Source: Betaproteobacteria bacterium Ga0077526
GTDB lineage: Bacteria; Pseudomonadota; Gammaproteobacteria; Burkholderiales; Ga0077523
Direction of reading: 5' to 3'
Length of the DNA: 64,000 bases
NCBI GenBank assembly: GCA_001464765.1
Contig: LNDV01000015.1
Span: forward strand, 1-64,000
Shown: one piece after another, positions 36,417-44,978 of the stretch
How positions within the stretch are numbered: position 1 is the stretch's first letter
How the letters are laid out: each line of letters starts with the position of its first letter
Program-made: the position numbers and the translations under genes
The notes under the pieces: model-generated
What the model was told of the DNA's origin: nothing
Seen by the model: only the letters and a program-made list of their open reading frames with translations
The model's database searches: none

Positions 36417-38369
36417 TCAGTCAGCTTTGGCCGCATCTTTATTGCGGTAAAGCCTGATCGGGGCGGGCGGGATGTCTTCGTAGATGGACTTTCGCATCTT
36501 CCCGACCACATGCATCTCGCAGGGCTTGCAGTCGAACCGCAGCGTGAGACGGTCGTTGCCGTGGACGATGGTGAGCGGTTCAGCGCGGACCTGACCCTGC
36601 ACGCCCTGAACCCCTTTCGCCTGCTTGGGGCAGAGGCTCAACGAAAATCGCACGCAGTGCTTGGTGATCATCAGGGACACCTCGCCCGGCTCCTCGTGGG
36701 ATTCGTATGCCGCCTCGATGACCTTCACGCCGTGTTTCGCATAGAAGTCGCGGGCCGCGTGGTTGAACACGTTGGCCAGGTAGCTGAGCGTGTCTTCGGG
36801 ATAGGGCACCGGAGGATCGACCGGCCGTGCGCGCGGCAGGCGAGGCAGGGCGGCCAGACGTTCGGCCTCCAGGCATTCCACGGCCCGGCGCCGCAGATCG
36901 TTCACGACGGAAGCAGGAACGAACCAGGGTTCCCGGAACCGGACCGTGATTTCCGCGGCCGAGAAGTGGGTGTTGCCCAGCTTGCCGAGATTCTCCCGGA
37001 CCGTATCGGCCGCACGGGCGGCATCGCGCGCCGGTTCCAGCGCCAGGGCATGGTCGACGCGGACATGGTGACCGTCCTCGTCCGACACCTTGAGTTCGAT
37101 GCCTTCCGCGGTATCGGACAGGTGGAGCCACACCGCGATGCGCCGCTCCGCCGACTTGCGGTTCAGGATGCGGTCCCACGCGGCGTCGCTGTTGCGATGG
37201 ATCGGGAGGTCGGGTTTGAGGCCGGGCAGAGCGGCGACGGGTTCGTTCGGCTCGACCCGATAGAGCGTCCCGCCGAGCGGGGTGGCGCGGTTCACGCGCA
37301 GACCCGCCAGTTCGCGCTTCGCGTTGTAGAAGGTGAGGCCGTCGCCGTTGTGGATCGGGGTGGTGGCGTCCACGTCGAACCACTCCGTTGCGACCCGCGT
37401 GACGTGTCCGACCGGCAGCCCCACGTGCTTCGGGGAATCGAACGCGCCGATGTCCTCCTTGCGGCCGTTCACGAAATAGTCGGTGGCACCGCGGTTGAAG
37501 TCACGGCCAGGGTCAGGCGTGAACAGATACGTGCATCGGCCCGACGAGGCGCGGCGCAAGTCCGTGCGCTGCTCCAGGATCGCATCCAGCGCCTGCCGGT
37601 AGTGGGCTGTCGTGTTCTTCACGTAGCCCAGGTCCTTGTAGCGACCCTCGATCTTGAAGGACCGCACCCCAGCGTCGACGAGTGCGAGGAGATTAGCGGT
37701 CTGGTCGTTGTCCTTGAGTGACAGCACATGGCGTTCGTAGGCGACGACGCCGCCGTCGTTGTCGGTCACGGTGTAGGGCAGGCGGCACTCCTGGGAGCAG
37801 TTGCCCCGGTTCGCGCTGCGTCCCGTGTGCGCGTGACTGATGAAGCACTGTCCGCTGTAGGCCACGCAGAGCGCGCCGTGGACGAAGAACTCGATGGTGG
37901 CATCCGTGAGCGCGTCGCCGATCGCGCGGATCTGCGGCGCCGTCAGCTCGCGCGCCAGCACCATCTGCGAGAAGCCGACGTCTTCCAGGAACCGGGCCTT
38001 GGCGACCGTGCGGATGTCCGTCTGCGTGCTGGCGTGGAGTTGGATCGGCGGGAGATCGAGCTGCAGCAGGGCCATGTCCTGCACGATCAGCGCGTCGACG
38101 CCGGCGTCGTGCAGTTGCCAGATGAGCTGTCGCGCGGGCTCCAGTTCGTCGTCGCGGAGAATGGTGTTCAGCGTCACGAAGATGCGCGCACCGTAGCGAT
38201 GAGCATGGTTCACGAGCCGGGCGATGTCCGTCACCGAGTTGCCGGCGTTCACCCGCGCGCCGAAAGACGGACCGCCGATGTAGACGGCATCCGCGCCGTG
38301 CTCGACGGCTTCGATGCCGATGTCGGGCGTGCGGGCGGGGGCGAGCAATTCGATTTCGGGGCGTGGCAT
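36417..38369 (-). CDS. U32 peptidase-family protein, RlhA-like 23S rRNA C2501 hydroxylation protein
   Basis: 650-aa U32 protein. N-terminal barrel with 'ELLAPARTPDIGIEAVEHGA', 'DAVYIGGPSFGARVN', 'LDLPPIQLHASTQTDIRTV' and the hallmark 'EFFVHGALCVAYSGQCFISH' followed by 'RGNCSQECRLPY', giving four Cys that likely bind a [4Fe-4S] cluster. The length matches E. coli RlhA (about 650 aa) rather than TrhP (about 450 aa), and a C-terminal extension is present ('RFDCKPCEMHVVGKM'). RlhA hydroxylates C2501 of 23S rRNA with prephenate-dependent chemistry. The start at 38369 (MPRPEIELLAPA) is favoured; the open frame extends upstream without a typical N-terminus. Confidence 0.88.
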   Translation of the reverse strand: MPRPEIELLAPARTPDIGIEAVEHGADAVYIGGPSFGARVNAGNSVTDIARLVNHAHRYGARIFVTLNTILRDDELEPARQLIWQLHDAGVDALIVQDMALLQLDLPPIQLHASTQTDIRTVAKARFLEDVGFSQMVLARELTAPQIRAIGDALTDATIEFFVHGALCVAYSGQCFISHAHTGRSANRGNCSQECRLPYTVTDNDGGVVAYERHVLSLKDNDQTANLLALVDAGVRSFKIEGRYKDLGYVKNTTAHYRQALDAILEQRTDLRRASSGRCTYLFTPDPGRDFNRGATDYFVNGRKEDIGAFDSPKHVGLPVGHVTRVATEWFDVDATTPIHNGDGLTFYNAKRELAGLRVNRATPLGGTLYRVEPNEPVAALPGLKPDLPIHRNSDAAWDRILNRKSAERRIAVWLHLSDTAEGIELKVSDEDGHHVRVDHALALEPARDAARAADTVRENLGKLGNTHFSAAEITVRFREPWFVPASVVNDLRRRAVECLEAERLAALPRLPRARPVDPPVPYPEDTLSYLANVFNHAARDFYAKHGVKVIEAAYESHEEPGEVSLMITKHCVRFSLSLCPKQAKGVQGVQGQVRAEPLTIVHGNDRLTLRFDCKPCEMHVVGKMRKSIYEDIPPAPIRLYRNKDAAKAD

Positions 38370-38533
38370 GCGGTGGGGGAAGTGTGAGGCGATGAACGGA
38401 TTGTACGTCCCCCGCCTTCGTTCGAGCCGTCGGGCCCCGCGAGGCGGGTTACCGGTCCCGGCCATGACGGGCGGTATCTCCGCCGATCGGAAAGTGCTAA
38501 AACCCCGGTTTGACCGGCAGCCGGAGCGCCGAC

Positions 38534-39229
38534 ATGGCGATCAGATTGTTCGAACTGGCGGGCGCCGACCCCGCACGTGTCTTCAGCCCGTATTGTTGGC
38601 GGACCTGCCTCGCACTGGCCCACAAGGGACTCGCCTGGGAGAGCATCCCGTGGCGATTCTCCGACCGGGACAGCATCGCGCCCTATGGCAGCAGGACGGT
38701 ACCGGTTCTGCTGGACGGGGATCGCGCCATCGTCGACTCGTGGACGATTGCCGAGTATCTGGAACGCACCTATGCCGATCGCGCGTCGCTGTTCGGCGGG
38801 GACGCTGCCCGTTCCGCGACGCTGCTCATCAAGTTCTGGACCGAACGCACGCTGCATCCTCTGCTCGCGCGCATGATCGTGCTCGATATCGTCGACGTGC
38901 TGGACGAGCGGGATCTCGCCTACTTCCGCGAATCGCGGGAGAAGCGCCTCGGCGGCCGGCTGGAAGATCTCGTGGCGGACCGGGACCGCACGCTCGTGAC
39001 ATTCCGGCAGGCGCTGGATCCGCTCCGCGCGATGCTCGCGCAGCAGCCTTTCATAGGCGGGGAGTCCGCCAACTACGCCGACTACACCGTGTTCGGCACC
39101 TTCCTGTGGGCTCGCGGGGTATCGCCCTTCCGCCTGCTTGCCGAGGACGATCCCGTATTCTCCTGGCGCGACCGCATGCTTGGCCTGTTCGATGGCCTGG
39201 CGGCGCGCTCCGTCGGTTTCGCAGTCTGA
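38534..39229 (+). CDS. Glutathione S-transferase, beta-etherase (LigE)-like
   Basis: 231-aa GST-fold protein. '[20 protein letters not shown]' and '[20 protein letters not shown]' followed by '[10 protein letters not shown]' form the glutathione-binding domain; '[20 protein letters not shown]' lies in the helical domain. The '[16 protein letters not shown]' start resembles the LigE/LigF branch acting on aryl ethers, but the substrate is not known. The ATG at 38534 follows CCGGAG. It precedes pdxH by 19 nt and may be co-transcribed with it. Confidence 0.82.
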   Translation: MAIRLFELAGADPARVFSPYCWRTCLALAHKGLAWESIPWRFSDRDSIAPYGSRTVPVLLDGDRAIVDSWTIAEYLERTYADRASLFGGDAARSATLLIKFWTERTLHPLLARMIVLDIVDVLDERDLAYFRESREKRLGGRLEDLVADRDRTLVTFRQALDPLRAMLAQQPFIGGESANYADYTVFGTFLWARGVSPFRLLAEDDPVFSWRDRMLGLFDGLAARSVGFAV

Positions 39230-39248
39230 TTGCCGTGACACCTACACC

Positions 39249-39884
39249 ATGACCATTGCCCATCTCCGCAAGGAATACCTCCGCGAACGCTTCGACGAAG
39301 CCGACGCGGCGCAGGACCCCTTCGTCCAGTTCCAGCGCTGGTTCGACGAAGCGCTCAAGGCCGAACTGCCCGAACCGAACGCCATGACCCTGGCGACCGC
39401 GAGCCCGTCCGGTATCCCGTCCGCCCGCATCGTGCTGCTGAAGGAAGTGGGGGGCGGCGGCTTCGTCTTCTACACGAACTACGAGAGCCGCAAGGGTCGG
39501 GAACTCGCCGCCAACCGTCACGCGGCGCTGCTGTTCCACTGGGTCGAACTGGAGCGTCAGGTCCGCATCGAGGGGACCGTCTCGAAGGTGAGCGAAGAGG
39601 AATCCGACGCCTACTACCGTGTGCGTCCGCTCGGCAGCCGCATCGGCGCCTGGGCGTCGCTCCAGAGTTCGGTGCTCTCGGGGCGGGCAGAACTGGAGGG
39701 CAAGGTGGCCGAAGCCATCGGCCGTCTCGGCGAAGACCCGCCGCGCCCGCCCCACTGGGGTGGCTACCGCCTCGTGCCGCGTGCCTTCGAGTTCTGGCAG
39801 GGCCGGGAAAGCCGGCTGCATGACCGGCTTGCCTACGACAGCGTCGCGGGCGGCGCATGGACCGTTCGGCGTCTTTCGCCATGA
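39249..39884 (+). CDS. pdxH: Pyridoxine/pyridoxamine 5'-phosphate oxidase
   Basis: 211-aa FMN enzyme making pyridoxal 5'-phosphate from PNP or PMP. Family motifs: '[20 protein letters not shown]', '[20 protein letters not shown]', '[20 protein letters not shown]' (FMN/PLP), '[20 protein letters not shown]' and the C-terminal '[18 protein letters not shown]' with 'RLHDRLAY'. Length normal. The ATG at 39249 gives [10 protein letters not shown]. It ends in an ATGA overlap with the next gene. Confidence 0.96.
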   Translation: MTIAHLRKEYLRERFDEADAAQDPFVQFQRWFDEALKAELPEPNAMTLATASPSGIPSARIVLLKEVGGGGFVFYTNYESRKGRELAANRHAALLFHWVELERQVRIEGTVSKVSEEESDAYYRVRPLGSRIGAWASLQSSVLSGRAELEGKVAEAIGRLGEDPPRPPHWGGYRLVPRAFEFWQGRESRLHDRLAYDSVAGGAWTVRRLSP

Positions 39885-40366
39885 AGGGTTGGCGCGGGGC
39901 GCTGGGTGCGTTGCTCGGGATTGTCGCGATCGTCGGTGCCGGCCCGATTGCCGCGGATGACACGGCGTCGGGCGCGGATTCGGACACCGTCGCGGGCGTT
40001 CGCGCCGCCACGGTCGCCTGGATCGAGGCCTTCAACACGCGGGACGCGCGACGAATTTCCGCGCTCTACGCGCCGGATGCCGTGTTCTGGGGGACGATTT
40101 CGCCCACCATCCGGATCACGCCGGAGGCGGTGCTGACGTACTTCGAGGACTCCGCGCAGCGGCGACCTCGCCTGCGGATGGAACTGGGGGAGACCCACGT
40201 GCGCGTCTACGGGGAGACGGCGCTCAACTCGGGCTACTACACGTCCGTGGATACGAAGGACGGCGCCGAGGTGCGCCAGTCCCTGCGTTTCACCTTCGTC
40301 TACCGGCGGGCGGGCGACCGCTGGACGATCGTTTCCCACCATTCTTCACGCATGCCGGTCCCCTGA
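39881..40366 (+). CDS. Exported SnoaL-like/NTF2-fold protein
   Basis: 161-aa protein with a signal sequence ([20 protein letters not shown] then GPIAADD) and an NTF2-like cone fold of the SnoaL/DUF4440/CaMKII-association type: '[20 protein letters not shown]', '[20 protein letters not shown]', '[20 protein letters not shown]' then HSSRMP. Such domains bind small ligands; no catalytic residues can be named. The start (39881) forms an ATGA overlap with the pdxH stop. Confidence 0.82.
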   Translation: MKGWRGALGALLGIVAIVGAGPIAADDTASGADSDTVAGVRAATVAWIEAFNTRDARRISALYAPDAVFWGTISPTIRITPEAVLTYFEDSAQRRPRLRMELGETHVRVYGETALNSGYYTSVDTKDGAEVRQSLRFTFVYRRAGDRWTIVSHHSSRMPVP

Positions 40367-40383
40367 CGGGCCCGGCAGCGGAT

Positions 40384-40605
40384 TCAGCCGTTGCCGATCA
40401 GGTCGTCCAGCTCGTCTTCCGTGAGGTCGGACACCCGACCGAAGAAGTACTCGGCAGCGTCCTGCACCCGGTCGGCCAGCGCGGTCGGACGCATCAGGTC
40501 CACCGCGCGCATGCCAAGCACGGCGAAACCGTCGAAGTCTGCCGGCAGCATCGGGATGTCCCCCATGATGAGATCGTCCTGCACTTCCTGGTAGCTGGAA
40601 AGCAT
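40384..40605 (-). CDS. Small acidic hypothetical protein (73 aa)
   Basis: A 73-residue frame beginning MLSSYQEVQDDLIMGDIPML and ending in an acidic stretch 'DLTEDELDDLIGNG'. It is not a shadow of a plus-strand gene, as the neighbours end at 40366 and begin at 40867. No signal peptide or membrane segment. The composition (acidic, ordered hydrophobic spacing) looks like real protein, but the ribosome site is weak and I recognise no family. Confidence 0.45.
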   Translation of the reverse strand: MLSSYQEVQDDLIMGDIPMLPADFDGFAVLGMRAVDLMRPTALADRVQDAAEYFFGRVSDLTEDELDDLIGNG

Positions 40606-40866
40606 GTCGTCGCCACGTTGCTGGCCGGCCCTCGCCGGCGGATTGATTCGGATTCGACTGCGACGGAGCCCGCTCAGGTGGGCGGGCGGGACGACCGGGC
40701 AGCCGGGAGATCCCGACACCGCCGGCGCCATCGCAGCGAAAGCATGGGAGGCATCGTAGGGCGCCCCGCGTGTTCGCGACATATGCAGAGGCTCATAATG
40801 CGGCGCTCGCACCGGCGGGACGGACCTCCGGTCGCCCCGAGATAACGAACAAGACAAGGACCCGTC

Positions 40867-42072
40867 ATGGATTTCGCGTACACCCAGAAGGTCAAGGAAC
40901 TGCAGGCCCGCGTCTCGTCCTTCATGGACGAGCACATCTTCACCGCCGAGCCGGAAATGATCGCCCAGATCGCCGCCGGCGATCGCTGGGACCCGCCGAA
41001 GCTCATGGACGAGCTCAAGGGGAAGGCTAAGGTCACGGGTCTGTGGAACCTCTGGCAGCCCAGGACCCATGGCGGCACCCTCACCAACCTTGAGTACGCC
41101 CCGCTCGCGGAACTGATGGGCCGCTCGCCTTTCGGGTCCGAGCCCTTCAACTGTTCCGCGCCCGATACCGGGAATATGGAGGTGCTTCTGCGCTACGGAA
41201 CCCCCGAGCAGCAGAAATTGTGGCTGGAGCCCCTGCTCGAAGGGAAGATCCGGTCCGCCTTTGCCATGACGGAGCCCGCCGTGGCCTCCTCCGATGCCAC
41301 GAACATCGAGGCCCGCATCGAGCGCCGCGGGGACCGTTACGTCATCAACGGCCGCAAGTGGTGGACTTCCGGCGCCCCCGATCCCCGCTGCCGCATCCTC
41401 GTGTTCATGGGCAAGTCCGACCCCGACAACGCCGACCGGCACAAGCAGCAGTCCATGGTCCTGGTGCCCATGGACACCCCGGGCGTACGGGTGGAGAAGA
41501 TCCTGCCGGTGTTCGGCTTCGACGACGCGCCCCATGGGCATGCGCAGGTCGCCTTCGAGAACGTCGAGGTGCCGGTCAGCAATATCTTGCTGGGCGAGGG
41601 CAGGGGCTTCGAGATCGCCCAGGGTCGCCTGGGACCGGGACGCATTCACCACTGCATGCGCCTGATCGGCCTGGCGGAACGCGCCCTGGCGCAGATGTGC
41701 AAGCGGACCATGGGCCGGGTCGCCTTCGGCAAGCCCGTGTCCGAGCAGACCGTCACCCAGGAGCGCGTGGCCGAGGCCCGCATCACCATCGAGCAGGCCC
41801 GCCTGCTCACGCTCAAGGCGGCGTGGATGATGGACAACGTGGGCAACAAGGAGGCCAAGGCCGAGATCGCCATGATCAAGGTGATGGCGCCCAACATGGC
41901 CTGCCAGGTGATCGACTGGGCGATCCAGGCCCACGGCGGTGCCGGCGTGACCGACCCGTTCCTCGCGCATGCGTACGCCACCGCACGGCTGCTGCGGATC
42001 GCGGACGGTCCGGACGAGGTGCACCGCAATCAGGTCGCGCGACTCGAATACAAGAAGCACGCACACCGATGA
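40867..42072 (+). CDS. Acyl-CoA dehydrogenase (ACAD10/11-like)
   Basis: 401-aa flavoprotein oxidising acyl-CoA thioesters to 2-enoyl-CoA with transfer to ETF. Motifs: '[20 protein letters not shown]', '[20 protein letters not shown]' (FAD and substrate), '[20 protein letters not shown]', '[20 protein letters not shown]' and '[17 protein letters not shown]'. This set, with 'APDTGNME' and 'SSDATNIE', belongs to the ACAD10/ACAD11-like branch, some of whose members handle 4-hydroxy- or branched acyl-CoA. It is followed by a phosphatase-like gene after 24 nt. Confidence 0.93.
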   Translation: MDFAYTQKVKELQARVSSFMDEHIFTAEPEMIAQIAAGDRWDPPKLMDELKGKAKVTGLWNLWQPRTHGGTLTNLEYAPLAELMGRSPFGSEPFNCSAPDTGNMEVLLRYGTPEQQKLWLEPLLEGKIRSAFAMTEPAVASSDATNIEARIERRGDRYVINGRKWWTSGAPDPRCRILVFMGKSDPDNADRHKQQSMVLVPMDTPGVRVEKILPVFGFDDAPHGHAQVAFENVEVPVSNILLGEGRGFEIAQGRLGPGRIHHCMRLIGLAERALAQMCKRTMGRVAFGKPVSEQTVTQERVAEARITIEQARLLTLKAAWMMDNVGNKEAKAEIAMIKVMAPNMACQVIDWAIQAHGGAGVTDPFLAHAYATARLLRIADGPDEVHRNQVARLEYKKHAHR

Positions 42073-42096
42073 GCTGCCGCCTTGCAGGAGGATGCC

Positions 42097-42801
42097 GTGG
42101 CTGACGCGCTGACAGGAACGAGAGGCCGGCGGCGCATCTACCTGATGCGCCATGGCGAGGTGAGCTACCACCGGCCGGACGGCAGCACCGTGTTCGGCGA
42201 CGTGGACCTCACCGAGGAGGGTGTCCACCAGGCGAAGCTGATGCGGGACCTCCTCGCGGACGTCCCCTTCGATCTCGCGGTACACACCGGCAAGCAGCGC
42301 AGCCGTCGCACCGCGTCCCTCGTCCTCGAGGGACGCGACGTGCCGCTGCGCGAGATCACCGAACTGGAGGAACTGCGAGGCACCGGCCTCGGCGGGCTCA
42401 GTCCGGACCGGATCGAGGCGGAGTTCGTCTACGGGTTCGAGCGGGCGGCGCTGCCCGGTGCGGGGTTCCCCGGCGGCGAGACTTTCGCGGGCTTCCAGGG
42501 ACGGATCCTCCCCGCGTTCGAGTCGCTGCTGCTCTCACGGGGCTGGAGCACGCTGCTCCTGGTGGCTCACGGCGGTACCAACGCGATGATCCTCTCGTGG
42601 GTCACCCGCGGCGGGCTGGAGGGGCTGGGGGCGTTCGAGCAGGACGCCGGCTGCGTCAACATCATCGATGTGGATGTGGTCGACGGCGAGGTCATCCGCC
42701 GCATCCTCCGCGCCGTCAACGTGACGCCCTACAACTTCGTGAAGGTGGGGCACCACTTCACCGTCGCCGAGAACATCGCCCGCGCCCGCCTGCGGCGCTG
42801 A
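42097..42801 (+). CDS. Histidine phosphatase (phosphoglycerate mutase-like) family protein
   Basis: 234-aa branch-1 histidine phosphatase. Catalytic 'RRIYLMRHGEVSYH' (phospho-His in RHG), 'DVDLTEEGVHQAKLM', 'VHTGKQRSRRTASLVL' (Arg) and 'LLLVAHGGTNAMIL' (second catalytic His). The start is GTG at 42097, because AGGAGG lies 7 nt upstream; an earlier TTG at 42082 lacks one. Substrate unknown. It may be co-transcribed with the acyl-CoA dehydrogenase. Confidence 0.88.
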   Translation: MADALTGTRGRRRIYLMRHGEVSYHRPDGSTVFGDVDLTEEGVHQAKLMRDLLADVPFDLAVHTGKQRSRRTASLVLEGRDVPLREITELEELRGTGLGGLSPDRIEAEFVYGFERAALPGAGFPGGETFAGFQGRILPAFESLLLSRGWSTLLLVAHGGTNAMILSWVTRGGLEGLGAFEQDAGCVNIIDVDVVDGEVIRRILRAVNVTPYNFVKVGHHFTVAENIARARLRR

Positions 42802-42807
42802 TCGATC

Positions 42808-43572
42808 TCAGCCGAAGTGGTTCTTCAGCGCGGCGAGGCTGCCGTGGTGGGTGAGGTCGGCGTGCATTGGCGTCACGGAGACCCAGCCGCGATGCACCGC
42901 GCCGAGGTCGGTGTCCTCGTCGGGGTCGCCGGCCTCGTGGAAGAAGCTCAGCCAGGCGTAAGGGAAGTGTCGGGCATCGATGCGGCTGTCCACATCGAGG
43001 CGGATCGTCTCCCAGTTGCCCTGGCGCACGGCGCGCACGCCCCTGACGGCGTCGGGCGCGACGTTCGGGAAGTTGACGTTATGGAACACGCCCGGCGCCT
43101 GCGGCAGCGCCAGCAGCTTGCGGATCACTGCCGGCGCGTGGGCCTCCGCGGTGTGCCACGGCACATCCTTGCCCTGGGTGAACGCCTGGCTCATGGAAAT
43201 GGAGCGCACGCCGTACATGGTGGCTTCCATCGCACCGGCCACGGTGCCCGAGTAGGTGAGTTCCTCCGCCAGGTTGGCACCGCGATTCACGCCGGAGAGC
43301 ACGAGCGTCGGCGGGGCATCCTTCATGATCTCGTTCAGCGCGATGATCGTGCAGTCTGCCGGCGTGCCGCGCAGGAGGGAGAAGCGCCGCTCCCCGAACT
43401 GGCGGATGCGGATCGGCTCCGCGAGCGACACGGATCGCCCCGCGCCCGAGCGCTCGAAGTCCGGAGCGACCACCCAGACGTCGTCGGAGATCTGTGCGGC
43501 GATGCGCTCCATGACGGCCAGGCCCGGGGCGTTGATGCCGTCATCGTTCGTGAGGAGGATACGGAGAGTCAT
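42808..43572 (-). CDS. surE: 5'/3'-nucleotidase SurE
   Basis: 254-aa metal-dependent nucleotidase/exopolyphosphatase. Typical N-terminus 'MTLRILLTNDDGINAPGLAV' (metal ligands Asp-Asp), 'VWVVAPDFERSGAGRSVSLA' (Ser), 'LVLSGVNRGANLAEELTYSG' (Asn) and 'VAGAMEATMYGVRSISMSQA'. Length is normal. It is convergent with the phosphatase gene (6-nt gap). No pcm/nlpD/rpoS neighbours here, unlike in enterobacteria. Confidence 0.96.
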   Translation of the reverse strand: MTLRILLTNDDGINAPGLAVMERIAAQISDDVWVVAPDFERSGAGRSVSLAEPIRIRQFGERRFSLLRGTPADCTIIALNEIMKDAPPTLVLSGVNRGANLAEELTYSGTVAGAMEATMYGVRSISMSQAFTQGKDVPWHTAEAHAPAVIRKLLALPQAPGVFHNVNFPNVAPDAVRGVRAVRQGNWETIRLDVDSRIDARHFPYAWLSFFHEAGDPDEDTDLGAVHRGWVSVTPMHADLTHHGSLAALKNHFG

Positions 43573-43708
43573 GTCGTCGTGAGATCAGCCTGGAATCGGT
43601 CGGAGCGTATCACGCGCTCGGGCGGGGTCCCGACGCAGTAAACTCCCGCTTCTTTGCGAGGCCTCCCCGAAGGCACCGCCCCTGTCATCCGTCACGAGGA
43701 GATCCCCA

Positions 43709-44887
43709 ATGGCCGACGCCGTCATCGTTTCCACCGCCCGCACTCCCCTCTGCAAGTCCTGGCGCGGCGCCTTCAACATGACGCACGGTGCGACTCTCGG
43801 CGGTCATGCCGTTCAGCACGCGGTGCAGCGGGCGGGACTCGAGCCGGGAGAGGTCGAGGACGTGCTGATGGGCTGCGCCAACCCCGAGGGCGCCACGGGC
43901 CATAACATCGCCCGCCAGATCGCGTTGCGGGCCGGCATGCCGATCACGGTGTCCGGCGTCACGGTCAACCGCTTCTGCTCCTCCGGGCTGCAGACGATCG
44001 CCATGGCCGCCCAGCGCGTCATCGCCGGAGAAGCCGACATCTTCGTGGCGGGCGGCGTCGAGTCTATCTCCTGCGTGCAGAACGAGATGAACCGCCACAT
44101 GGTTCACGACGACTGGCTCAAGGCCAACAAGCCGGAGATCTACTGGAACATGCTGCAGACCGCCGAGCAGGTGTCCAAGCGCTACGGCATCGGCCGAGAA
44201 GTGCAGGACCGTTACGGCGTGGACAGCCAGGTGAAGGCCGCGGCTGCCGCCGCCGCGGGCCGGACGCGCGACGAGATCGTGCCGATCAAGGTGACGATGA
44301 AGGTGGTGGACAAGGCGACCGGCCAGGAATCCACCCGCGAGACCTTGGCGGACCGCGATGAGGGTATCCGGGCGGATACCTCGTACGAAGGCGTATCTCA
44401 GATCAAGCCCGCCGTGGAAGGCGGCGTGATCTCCGCCGGCAATGCGAGCCAGTTCTCCGACGGCGCCTCGGCTTGCGTGGTGATGAACTCCAAGGTTGCC
44501 GAGCGCAGGGGCCTGAAGCCCATGGGCATCTTCCGCGGCTTCGCGGTGGCGGGCTGCGAGCCCGACGAGATGGGCATCGGCCCGGTGTTCGCCGTGCCGA
44601 AGCTGCTCCAGCGCACGGGCCTCAAGGTGGAGGACATCGGCCTGTGGGAACTCAACGAAGCCTTCGCCGTGCAGGTGATCTACTGCCGCGACAAGCTGGG
44701 CATCCCGAATGATCGTCTCAACGTCGACGGCGGTTCCATTGCCGTGGGCCACCCGTACGGCGTCACCGGGTCGCGTCTGGTCGGCCATGCGCTGATCGAA
44801 GGCAAGCGCCGCGGCGTCAAGTACGCGGTGGTCACCATGTGCATCGGCGGCGGCATGGGAGCGGCCGGTCTGTTCGAGATCGTGTAA
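43709..44887 (+). CDS. Acetyl-CoA acyltransferase (thiolase)
   Basis: 392-aa thiolase of the degradative type. Nucleophile Cys about residue 90 in 'VSGVTVNRFCSSGLQTIAMA', 'ADIFVAGGVESIS', catalytic His in 'LWELNEAFAVQ' and 'NVDGGSIAVGHPYGVTGSRL', second Cys in 'VTMCIGGGMGAAGLFEI'. It cleaves 3-ketoacyl-CoA with CoA. It heads a plus-strand run with an acyl-CoA dehydrogenase, an SDR and a thioesterase, so it belongs to a beta-oxidation-like module. It is divergent from surE. Confidence 0.94.
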   Translation: MADAVIVSTARTPLCKSWRGAFNMTHGATLGGHAVQHAVQRAGLEPGEVEDVLMGCANPEGATGHNIARQIALRAGMPITVSGVTVNRFCSSGLQTIAMAAQRVIAGEADIFVAGGVESISCVQNEMNRHMVHDDWLKANKPEIYWNMLQTAEQVSKRYGIGREVQDRYGVDSQVKAAAAAAAGRTRDEIVPIKVTMKVVDKATGQESTRETLADRDEGIRADTSYEGVSQIKPAVEGGVISAGNASQFSDGASACVVMNSKVAERRGLKPMGIFRGFAVAGCEPDEMGIGPVFAVPKLLQRTGLKVEDIGLWELNEAFAVQVIYCRDKLGIPNDRLNVDGGSIAVGHPYGVTGSRLVGHALIEGKRRGVKYAVVTMCIGGGMGAAGLFEIV

Positions 44888-44978
44888 CGCTCCGTCCGCG
44901 TCACCCGCGGGGATGCGCTGCCCGGCGCGCCCGCGGGCGGCGCGGTTCCCCCCAGTCACCTACGCCGCCCCGGATTCC

